The notes under the pieces were generated by a model, which saw only the letters and a program-made list of their open reading frames with translations, was not told the origin of the DNA and did no database searches. A stretch of 46,511 bases of DNA from an uncultured Pelagibacteraceae bacterium (GTDB lineage Bacteria; Pseudomonadota; Alphaproteobacteria; Pelagibacterales; Pelagibacteraceae), in NCBI GenBank assembly GCA_902569055.1, contig CACFSU010000009.1:1-46511 (forward strand), read 5' to 3'. A program made the translations under genes and the position numbers. Of this stretch, positions 28,164-35,233 are shown in pieces; positions within the stretch are counted from its first letter, which is position 1; every line of letters starts with the position of its first letter.

Positions 28164-29885
28164 CTATCTATTACTTAACCAAATTGTTTCAAAAGGTTTC
28201 AATATTAAAAGCTTATTTCTAATCTCAATTTTAGAACCAATAAGATTATTCCAGCTATGGTAAGTTTTATTTAGGTGTGTTTTTTGAATTTTTGAAGATA
28301 AATTTGTAATACAAATTATGGTTTGATTTTTATCAATGCTTACTCTTTTGAATGAAAAAAAATTTGAGCCAAGGTTTATATTGTGTCTTGAGGCGTTTGG
28401 ATGAAATGCTTTTTGTTTCCTTCTAACTCTAAGCAAATTTGAAATTTTCTTATAAAATATGTTTTGTTTGGAATTTTTATTATCAAGTTTTTTTGAAATA
28501 TTTTTATAATTCCATTTATATCTATTTATGTCTCTATTATTTCCAGTTATTATATATTTTGCTTCATCATTAGATTTACCAAACAAAGAATTTAAATATA
28601 ATGCAGGAATTCCTTCAAAAGAAATTATAATTGAATGTGCAGAAATATATCGTTCTAAAAAAAATTTTCCTTTTAGATCATAATCTGATTTTTTAAGTGC
28701 ATCAAAAACAGTTATATTTGCTTCATAGACTTTTTTTGATTTATTTTGAACTTTTCTAAATGAAAATTTTGACCCATTTTTTTTTAATCTTTTAATGTAA
28801 TTTTTTAATGTTTTTTTGTTAAAAATCCCTTCTGTAGGTCTTATACCTATGCCATCGTGTGAACCTATGAAATTTAGATAACTATTTCCGTATTTTGTAT
28901 TTGGGAGATTTTCACTCCATTTATTTAAATACGAACTGTTTTCGAATAAAAAAGCGTGAATTAATAATGGTGGTAATGAAAAATTATAAATCCAATGAGC
29001 TTCATTATTTTTGCCAAAGTAACTTAAATTTTCTTTTTCAGGTAAATTAGTCTCAGTAATAATTATAGTTTGAACATTAAGAAGATTAATTATAATTCTA
29101 AAAAGTTTTATTATTTCATGCGTTTGTTTTAAATTTATACATTTGGTACTGTTTTCTTTCCAAAGATAAGCAATAGCATCTAATCTTAATATAGTAACAC
29201 CATTTTGGATAAGATATATCATTATCTTTATAAATCTAAGAAGCACTGATGGATTTTTAAAATCCAAATCTATCTGATCTGCACTAAAAGTTCTCCAAAG
29301 GTATTCTTTTTTATTAAAAATATTTATTCCTTTTAATAATTTATGGTCTCTAGGTCGTATTACTTTTGAAGTATCAAATTTAGAATCTACAGTTAAAAAA
29401 TAATCTTTACCTGGTTTTTTGTTTTTTAAAAAATTTCTAAACCACAAACCTCTTGCTGATGAATGATTAATTACCATATCAGCCATAATATCATTTGATT
29501 TTGAAATCTTTTTTATATCAGACCAATTACCAAGTTTATTGTCAATTTTATAATGATCTTTCACAGAAAAACCACTATCGCTACTTGAAGGATAAAAAGG
29601 TAAAAAATGAATTGTATTAAAATATTTCTCTAATTTTTTTTGAAAAAAAGTTTTAAATACTTTTATTGATTTTTTATTATTTGAATAAATGCTATCTCCA
29701 TAACAAATTATTAATGAAGTTTTTTCTGAAATATTTTTTTTCCTTTTTGGATTTTTTTTATTAAAATTTTTAATGATTTCAATTATTTCATTTTCAAAAT
29801 TATTAATATCTTTTTTAGATAAAAATTTTTTATAAATACTATTTAGTTTGGATCTTACTTTTTTCTGGTCTTTTTGAGTTAACAT
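28164..29885 (-). CDS. GH13 subfamily 18 disaccharide phosphorylase (sucrose / glucosylglycerate phosphorylase type)
   Basis: 573-aa alpha-glucoside phosphorylase that would split an imported alpha-glucoside with phosphate, giving glucose-1-phosphate. Motifs: LPFYPSSSDSGFSVKDHY, MADMVINHSS, LRLDAIAYLWKE (nucleophile Asp), IITETNLPEKENLSYFG (acid/base Glu) and NFIGSHDGIG (third Asp). LWKE plus ETNLPEKEN resembles the glucosylglycerate-phosphorylase-like branch more than classical sucrose phosphorylase, but the substrate is not proven. It follows the ATPase gene by 25 nt on the same strand and diverges from the binding-protein operon. Ends 8 nt from the tRNA scar. Confidence 0.85.
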   Translation of the reverse strand: MLTQKDQKKVRSKLNSIYKKFLSKKDINNFENEIIEIIKNFNKKNPKRKKNISEKTSLIICYGDSIYSNNKKSIKVFKTFFQKKLEKYFNTIHFLPFYPSSSDSGFSVKDHYKIDNKLGNWSDIKKISKSNDIMADMVINHSSARGLWFRNFLKNKKPGKDYFLTVDSKFDTSKVIRPRDHKLLKGINIFNKKEYLWRTFSADQIDLDFKNPSVLLRFIKIMIYLIQNGVTILRLDAIAYLWKENSTKCINLKQTHEIIKLFRIIINLLNVQTIIITETNLPEKENLSYFGKNNEAHWIYNFSLPPLLIHAFLFENSSYLNKWSENLPNTKYGNSYLNFIGSHDGIGIRPTEGIFNKKTLKNYIKRLKKNGSKFSFRKVQNKSKKVYEANITVFDALKKSDYDLKGKFFLERYISAHSIIISFEGIPALYLNSLFGKSNDEAKYIITGNNRDINRYKWNYKNISKKLDNKNSKQNIFYKKISNLLRVRRKQKAFHPNASRHNINLGSNFFSFKRVSIDKNQTIICITNLSSKIQKTHLNKTYHSWNNLIGSKIEIRNKLLILKPFETIWLSNR

Positions 29886-29910
29886 TAATGATATTCTTTA
29901 TTTAAACAAA

Positions 29911-30963
29911 CTATCTTATCCTATTTTCATCTTTGTCAAAAAATAATACCTTGTCTTTTGAAAAAGATATCTTTAGTGAATGATTATTAATATTTTCTGA
30001 CGATTTAATTATAATTTGGTTTTCAGAAATTTTAGAATAAATGATTTTTTCAAACCCTAAATTTTCAACAAGATCAATTTTTACGTCTATTTGGATTTCA
30101 TGATTGTTTTTTAAGCTTATATCTTCAGGTCTAATACCAAGATAAATCTCATCTTTAAATTTAAAATTTTCAAAAGTTATTTTATTATTAAATAATACCA
30201 ATGTGTTTGAATTTATAATTTGTTCTTTATTAATTTTGATAATGTTCATCTTTGGTGACCCTATAAATTCTGCAACAAAAATATTATTAGGGTCTGAATA
30301 AATCTCATTAGGTGTTCCATATTGTTCGATATTTCCTTTATTAAGAACTACAATTCTATCAGCTAATGTCATTGCCTCTATTTGGTCGTGTGTTACATAT
30401 ATAATATTCGAACTCATTTTTTTATGTAGCTTTGATATTTCAACTCTCATTTCAGATCTTAATGATGCATCAAGGTTTGATAATGGCTCATCAAATAAGA
30501 AAACCTTAGGACTCCTTGTGATTGCTCTACCAATTGCAACTCTTTGTCTTTGTCCACCTGAAAGCTGTTTAGGCTTCCTTTCAAGCAAATCCTGAATTTG
30601 AAGTGTAGCAGCAGCATTATTAACTTTTTGATTAATTTCACTTTTTGGAATTTTTTCCATTTTTAATCCGAAAGCCATATTTTCAAAAACATTCATGTGT
30701 GGATACAAGGCATAGGATTGAAAAACCATTGCAATTTCGCGTTTAGAAGGAATTAGATTATTTATTAGTTTGTTATCTAAATAAATTTCTCCTATATCAA
30801 CTGACTCTAAACCTGAGATCATTCTTAAAAGTGTAGACTTTCCACAACCTGATGGACCAACTAAAACAATAAATTCTCCATCATTTATTTTTATATCAAA
30901 TTTATTTATTACCTTGTTTGTTCCAAAACTTTTTTCGATATTTTTTAGTTCAATAGATGCCAT
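29911..30963 (-). CDS. Sugar ABC transporter ATP-binding protein (UgpC/MsmK/MalK type)
   Basis: 350-aa ATPase of a CUT1-type importer. Walker [10 protein letters not shown], signature [14 protein letters not shown], Walker [14 protein letters not shown] and switch His in [10 protein letters not shown] are complete. After about residue 235 comes the regulatory OB/TOBE domain of MalK-type proteins ([11 protein letters not shown]). It is separated from its permeases by the divergent promoter region but completes the transporter encoded at 31131-34946. Confidence 0.93.
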   Translation of the reverse strand: MASIELKNIEKSFGTNKVINKFDIKINDGEFIVLVGPSGCGKSTLLRMISGLESVDIGEIYLDNKLINNLIPSKREIAMVFQSYALYPHMNVFENMAFGLKMEKIPKSEINQKVNNAAATLQIQDLLERKPKQLSGGQRQRVAIGRAITRSPKVFLFDEPLSNLDASLRSEMRVEISKLHKKMSSNIIYVTHDQIEAMTLADRIVVLNKGNIEQYGTPNEIYSDPNNIFVAEFIGSPKMNIIKINKEQIINSNTLVLFNNKITFENFKFKDEIYLGIRPEDISLKNNHEIQIDVKIDLVENLGFEKIIYSKISENQIIIKSSENINNHSLKISFSKDKVLFFDKDENRIR

Positions 30964-31008
30964 AAAAAAATTTTCAACCCAGAGTTTAGTCTTAATATTT
31001 TAGATATT

Positions 31009-31038
31009 ATTTTAAACAAAAAATAACGTTAATGTAAA
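31009..31038 (-). promoter_or_regulatory. Candidate promoter for the ATPase-GH13 operon
   Basis: Read on the minus strand, TTTACA (31038-31033) is followed after 18 nt by TAAAAT (31014-31009), upstream of the ATPase ATG at 30963. The intergenic region (30964-31130) serves both divergent operons. TAACGT occurs at 31024-31029 and again at 31099-31104; this could be a shared operator, but with two short copies it may be chance. No regulator gene is in the module. Confidence 0.35.
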
Positions 31039-31130
31039 ATTTGCATAGCTGCCATATTTTTTTGGAAGGTCTATTATCGTGACAAATTTGGTACCTTTTA
31101 ACGTAAATTAATTAAAGACAGGGGGTTATA

Positions 31131-32453
31131 ATGAAAAAAATATTAATATACATATTTGCTTTTTCATTTCTTGTTAACTCAAGTTACGCCGGAATTACTT
31201 TCTGGACTACTGAGGTTCAACCAGAAAGAATGGAAAAACAAAAAACTATGGCCAAGGCTTTTGAAGACAAAACTGGTATTAGCGTTGAAGTAATACCTGT
31301 TGAGGAAAAAGATCTTGGAACAAGAGCTACTGCAGCAGCAGCAGCGGGAAATCTACCAGATGTGATTTATCACACATTGCAATATGTTTTGCCATGGGCT
31401 GAAGCAGGCATATTAGACGTTGATGCAAATAACGCTGTAGTTAAGTCGTTAGGTAAGAAAACATTTGCACCGGGTGCATTGAATATGGCTAAGAAGGGTG
31501 GAAAAATTGCAGCTGTTCCAGTTGATGGCTGGACTCAAATGGTTGTTTACAGAAAAGACCTATTTGCTGCAGCTGGTTTAGAGCCACCAACTTCATATGC
31601 AAATATAGTTAAAGCAGTTAATGCATTATCAAGTAATGATATGTTTGGCTTTGTAGCTGCTACAAAAACAGATGAAAACTTTATGAGCCAAGTACTCGAA
31701 CATGTGCTTTTAGCTAATGGAGTTAATTTTGTTAAAAAAGGTGGAACTAAAAAGCAAGGTAAAGCTTTAAAGAATTCTTTAGAATTTTATAAAGTTATTG
31801 CTAAAGCAAGTCCCCCAGGAGAATTGTTTTGGAAACAATCAAGAGCATTGTACTTTGCTGGAAAGACACCAATGATTATTTGGTCTCCATTTATTATGGA
31901 TGAGTTAGCGGGTCTGAGAGATTCTGCTCCTCCAACAATAAATAGTGATCCAACATCACCTGAGTTAGCTTCTAAAACTGGTTTCATTACTAATTTTAGT
32001 GGTCCCAACAATAAAAAAGGTGCTGCTTGGGCTGATGTAAGATACTTTGGAATCACGGCGGATGCAGATACTGATGAAGCTAAAAAATTCATAGAGTATT
32101 CTATGAGTGAGGGTTATACAGCGACATTAGGAATTGCTCCTGAAGGAAAATTTCCAGTAAGAAGAGGAAATAAAAATGATCCTAGTGCTTACACAAAAGC
32201 CTGGAGTAAATTACCAGTAGGTGTAGATAGAAAAGCTCCTTTAACTGATCTTTATTCTGCAGATGTTATAGATAACATTGTTGCAGGTCTAGATACTGCT
32301 AACAGATGGGGTGTTAAAGAGGGTGAACTATCTCGAGCATCAAAAATCATTAATTCTCAATTCTTAAATAGAATCACTAGAGAATTTATTGATGATCAAA
32401 TCTCAGTTGATGAAGCTGTTAAGAAAATTAACGCTGAATTAGCTAAGTTTTAA
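31131..32453 (+). CDS. Periplasmic sugar-binding protein of CUT1-type ABC transporter
   Basis: 440-aa extracellular solute-binding protein family 1. A Sec signal peptide is evident: MKKILIYIFAFSFLVNSSYA with cleavage after SYA at residue 20, and no lipobox Cys, so soluble periplasmic. The start has a strong GGGGG-type Shine-Dalgarno in ACAGGGGGTTATA just upstream. AAAAAGNLPDVIYHTLQY and AAVPVDGWTQMVVYRKDLF are typical of this fold. It is less AT-rich and Ala-richer than its neighbours, as usual for abundant binding proteins. Ligand most likely an alpha-glucoside, by association with the GH13_18 gene. Confidence 0.92.
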   Translation: MKKILIYIFAFSFLVNSSYAGITFWTTEVQPERMEKQKTMAKAFEDKTGISVEVIPVEEKDLGTRATAAAAAGNLPDVIYHTLQYVLPWAEAGILDVDANNAVVKSLGKKTFAPGALNMAKKGGKIAAVPVDGWTQMVVYRKDLFAAAGLEPPTSYANIVKAVNALSSNDMFGFVAATKTDENFMSQVLEHVLLANGVNFVKKGGTKKQGKALKNSLEFYKVIAKASPPGELFWKQSRALYFAGKTPMIIWSPFIMDELAGLRDSAPPTINSDPTSPELASKTGFITNFSGPNNKKGAAWADVRYFGITADADTDEAKKFIEYSMSEGYTATLGIAPEGKFPVRRGNKNDPSAYTKAWSKLPVGVDRKAPLTDLYSADVIDNIVAGLDTANRWGVKEGELSRASKIINSQFLNRITREFIDDQISVDEAVKKINAELAKF

Positions 32454-32470
32454 ATAATAAATTTATAAAA

Positions 32471-32495
32471 AGCGGATAATATTTTATTATCCGCT
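32471..32495 (+). terminator. Hairpin between binding-protein and permease genes
   Basis: A perfect 11-bp stem (AGCGGATAATA / TATTATCCGCT) with a 3-nt TTT loop lies 17 nt after the binding-protein stop and 8 nt before the permease ATG. The U tract is weak (CTTTA), so it is more likely a partial terminator or 3'-end stabiliser that keeps binding-protein mRNA in excess over permease mRNA, as known for maltose-type operons. Confidence 0.7.
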
Positions 32496-32503
32496 CTTTA
32501 TGT

Positions 32504-33763
32504 ATGAGTGATTCATTATCAAAATTAGAAAAAAGAACTGCTTACACTTTAGTTTTACCTGCAGTCCTATTAGTTTTTGCAATTGTATTATTTCCTATAT
32601 TTGCAAATGTGTGGATCAGTTTTAAAGACATTGAATTAAAAGATATCAGAATTCCAGAACCAAGAGCAAAAAAAATTGTTAAATCAATTTCTGAAAATGA
32701 ATCAGAATTAAAAGTGATTTATAAATTAAGAAACAGTTCGTTAATTCAAGAAATTAGAAATGTTCAATTTCATGATAAATTTCCAAAAAATATTTTACCT
32801 ATTGATCTTGATCCAAGATGTAATTTTAAATCTAAAAAGATCATTTGCGATTTTGGAAACTGGGAGGCAAAGTACAGAGAAAACTTTGAAGTAATAATAA
32901 AAAATACTAATGATGAAAAAATTGATAAAAAAATAATAAAATCTCGAAAGCCAATATTAAGCGGGACAGCAAACAATCCGTTACTGACTACAAATTTTAC
33001 ATTAAAAAATTTTAAAAAAGTTTTTTATGAAAATAATTTTGTTGAATTACTTTCAACGACATTTTACTTCACTTTTTTTGGCACTGTAGGTGCAATTATC
33101 TTTGGAATTTTAGCAGCGCAATTAGTTAATCAGAATATTCAAGGTCGAACATATATGAGAGGTATTTTACTTTTTCCTTATGTAGGTCCTGTAGTTGCTT
33201 TAGCTTATACTTGGACTTTATTGTTAGATCCAAATAGTGGAACTTTAAACGCATTATTGGTTAATTTTAATATTATAGAGAAGCCAATAAATTTATTAGG
33301 CCAAAAGTACATAACAATGAGTATTTTAGGTTTTGAATTTAAATTAAGGTTAGCTTTAACCACAGTGATATTTTTTGAAATTTGGCGTTATTTTCCATTA
33401 GCTTTTTTATTTATATTAGCAAGACTACAAGCTATTCCACAAACTTTGTATGAAGCAGCCGAAGTAGATGGAGCAAGTCCAATACAAAAATTTATACATA
33501 TTACACTGCCTCAAATTACAGCAATAATTTCTATTTTATTTATGATTAGATTTATTTGGAACTTTAATAAATTTGAAGATATTTTTTTATTAACGGGTGG
33601 AGCATCAGGGACAAGAACATTACCAATTAATGTTTACCAACAAGGTTTTGCTGTATCAGATATTGGGATGGGCTCTGCAGTTTCGATAGTCATAGTGATG
33701 TTGCTTATCTCTTTTATGGTTATTTATTTTAGATTGATTGGAAAAAAAGCAAATGAAATTTAG
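32504..33763 (+). CDS. Sugar ABC transporter permease (MalF-like) with a DUF11-like extracytoplasmic insert
   Basis: 419-aa inner-membrane permease. TM1 is about residues 14-38; then a hydrophilic insert of about 130 residues before the remaining helices (from about 183). Residues 67-135 (VIYKLRNSS, VQFHDKFP, a Cys at 106 and at 115, CDFGNWEA, FEVIIKN) read like a DUF11-type Ig-fold repeat. The EAA loop YEAAEVDGASPIQKF (about 314-328) that docks the ATPase is intact. MalF of E. coli also has a periplasmic domain between early helices, but of different sequence. Overlaps the next permease by 11 nt. Confidence 0.88.
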   Translation: MSDSLSKLEKRTAYTLVLPAVLLVFAIVLFPIFANVWISFKDIELKDIRIPEPRAKKIVKSISENESELKVIYKLRNSSLIQEIRNVQFHDKFPKNILPIDLDPRCNFKSKKIICDFGNWEAKYRENFEVIIKNTNDEKIDKKIIKSRKPILSGTANNPLLTTNFTLKNFKKVFYENNFVELLSTTFYFTFFGTVGAIIFGILAAQLVNQNIQGRTYMRGILLFPYVGPVVALAYTWTLLLDPNSGTLNALLVNFNIIEKPINLLGQKYITMSILGFEFKLRLALTTVIFFEIWRYFPLAFLFILARLQAIPQTLYEAAEVDGASPIQKFIHITLPQITAIISILFMIRFIWNFNKFEDIFLLTGGASGTRTLPINVYQQGFAVSDIGMGSAVSIVIVMLLISFMVIYFRLIGKKANEI

Positions 33764-34946
33764 ATCTCTAGTATTATATTTGGTTATTTCATCGTTCTTT
33801 CATACATGTATTTTATCTATATGGAAAATTATGTCTACACTTCAAGGTTTAAACTTTACTAATTTAAACATCACTCAAATCTTTGTACTTGGTATTCTTT
33901 TATCTTTATCGTTTGTATTAATTGGTAATAAGGTTAACCATTTAATAAAGATTATTTCATTATCTTTTATATTTTCAATTTTATATTTTTACTTAAATGA
34001 GACATCTCCATATTGGTATATATTTGGAGTTTTCTTAATAACCTTATTTTTTACGAACAAACTCAAAAAGTATAGTATGCAATCTTTGAGGGAAGATTTT
34101 ATATCTGAAAAAATTATTTTTGATTTTATCACCTTATTTGGCATTGTTTTCTTTGCATTCGTAATTTTATTTCCTTTTTACATTATGCTGGTTACAAGTT
34201 TTAAAACTCAGATAGCTTTATTAGTTAACCCTTTAGACTTTAGTCTAGATTTCACAAAAAGCTTAACTGAGTTATTCAAGTCTTATTTTGTTATTTTTGA
34301 AACATATAATTTTGGAAGATATATCTTAATTAGCTCAGCTGTTTCAATTGGGACTGTTATTGTAACATTGTTATTTGCAATACCAGCAGCTTATGCAGTC
34401 GCTAGATTAAATTTTTTTGGTAAAAACTTTTTATCTACATCGATTTTAATTATTTATATGTTTCCAGCTATAGTTTTAGTAATTCCATTATATACTGTTT
34501 TTAGTCAACTTGGATTAAGAAATTCAATTTTTGGATTATTAATAGTCTATACAGCAACTACTTTGCCAGTTGCTATTTATATGTTGCAAGGATATTTCAA
34601 AAGCATTCCTAAAGAAATTGAAGATGCGGGTATTATGGATGGTCAAAATTGGTTCGGGATAATTCTAAAAATTATTATTCCTTTAAGTTTACCTGCTATT
34701 GCATCTGTTGCACTATATGTCTTTATGATAGCATGGAATGAATTCCTTTTTTCATTGATGTTTTTAGATAGTCCTAAATCTTTCACTTTATCAAGAGCTA
34801 TCCAATATTTAAGTGGAGATGCAGAAACTCCTCGTCAATATTTAATGGCTGGATCAGTAATAGTCACTTTACCAGTACTATTTATATTTATATATTTTGA
34901 AAAATATTTGGTTAGTGGTTTGACTGCTGGTAGCGTAAAAGAATAA
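33753..34946 (+). CDS. Sugar ABC transporter permease (MalG-like) with extra N-terminal membrane helices
   Basis: Second permease, 397 aa from ATG 33753, which overlaps the previous stop; a TTG at 33738 is less likely. The C-terminal 270 residues are an ordinary CUT1 MalG-like permease with the EAA loop IPKEIEDAGIMDGQNWFGI. The first about 110 residues hold some four extra hydrophobic segments before the usual first helix (FGIVFFAFVILFPFYIM), so the protein is about 100 residues longer than typical. It ends just where repeat copy 2 begins. Confidence 0.88.
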   Translation: MKFRSLVLYLVISSFFHTCILSIWKIMSTLQGLNFTNLNITQIFVLGILLSLSFVLIGNKVNHLIKIISLSFIFSILYFYLNETSPYWYIFGVFLITLFFTNKLKKYSMQSLREDFISEKIIFDFITLFGIVFFAFVILFPFYIMLVTSFKTQIALLVNPLDFSLDFTKSLTELFKSYFVIFETYNFGRYILISSAVSIGTVIVTLLFAIPAAYAVARLNFFGKNFLSTSILIIYMFPAIVLVIPLYTVFSQLGLRNSIFGLLIVYTATTLPVAIYMLQGYFKSIPKEIEDAGIMDGQNWFGIILKIIIPLSLPAIASVALYVFMIAWNEFLFSLMFLDSPKSFTLSRAIQYLSGDAETPRQYLMAGSVIVTLPVLFIFIYFEKYLVSGLTAGSVKE

Positions 34947-35051
34947 AAAATTTTACTTATTACTATTGTTCAATTATAAATATTAGCATAAACACTCATG
35001 AAATTCATTAATGCCCTCGTGGTGAAATTGGTAGACACAAAGGACTTAAAA
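34942..35051 (+). repeat. Direct repeat copy 2: tRNA-Leu promoter region plus tRNA 5' half
   Basis: About 110 bp aligned with 38862-38972 and 28050-28156. TTACTATTG replaces the TTCATCTTG of the other copies, but from CAATTATAAATATT onward it agrees with copy 3 almost base for base, including GAAATTCATTAAT before the tRNA. Identity continues through the whole anticodon loop to AAAA at 35051, four bases further than copy 1. Confidence 0.92.
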
Positions 35052-35059
35052 GCCGAGGG
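35013..35059 (+). pseudogene. Truncated tRNA-Leu (scar 2) with acceptor-like tail
   Basis: Bases 35013-35051 equal tRNA-Leu positions 1-39. The next bases, GCCGAGGG (35052-35059), equal the start of the 3' acceptor region of the intact gene (GCCGAGGG at 39007-39014), so CGAGGG can pair with the 5' acceptor strand. Anticodon 3' stem, variable arm and T arm are missing; it cannot be a normal tRNA. It is either a microhomology deletion or a coincidence of an 8-nt match. Confidence 0.8.
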
Positions 35060-35177
35060 ATAGAACTTCAAGTCAGTCCATAGTAGTCCAAGGTAGTCTA
35101 AAATATCCTGTAAAATCTCAGAAATTAATTTACCTTTAAATTAAGATTAGAAAATAAGACTTAATTAATTTGTGAAA

Positions 35178-35198
35178 ACCAGCACAAGACCAGCACAT
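35178..35198 (+). repeat. 21-nt direct repeat, left copy (two ACCAGCACA units, 11-bp period)
   Basis: ACCAGCACAAG followed by ACCAGCACAT. The whole 21-nt string recurs identically at 38831-38851 and the following bases are also similar (GAAGAGATGATA versus AGAGAGATAAAA). Two units one helical turn apart look like a protein-binding arm site. It lies 36 nt before the helicase ATG. Confidence 0.75.
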
Positions 35199-35233
35199 GA
35201 AGAGATGATATAATACATCTTATGTTTAAATAA

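Larger units (their letters stand above)
28157..34941. mobile_element. Cargo module 1 between tRNA-Leu scars: GH13_18 phosphorylase plus sugar ABC transporter
   Basis: About 6.8 kb bounded by scar 1 (ends 28156) and repeat copy 2 (begins 34942). It contains the GH13 gene and ATPase gene on the minus strand and the binding protein and two permeases on the plus strand, starting 8 nt and ending a few nt from the repeats. No integrase is present, so it is probably a remnant or relies on a recombinase elsewhere. Element status is inferred from the scar geometry. Confidence 0.6.
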
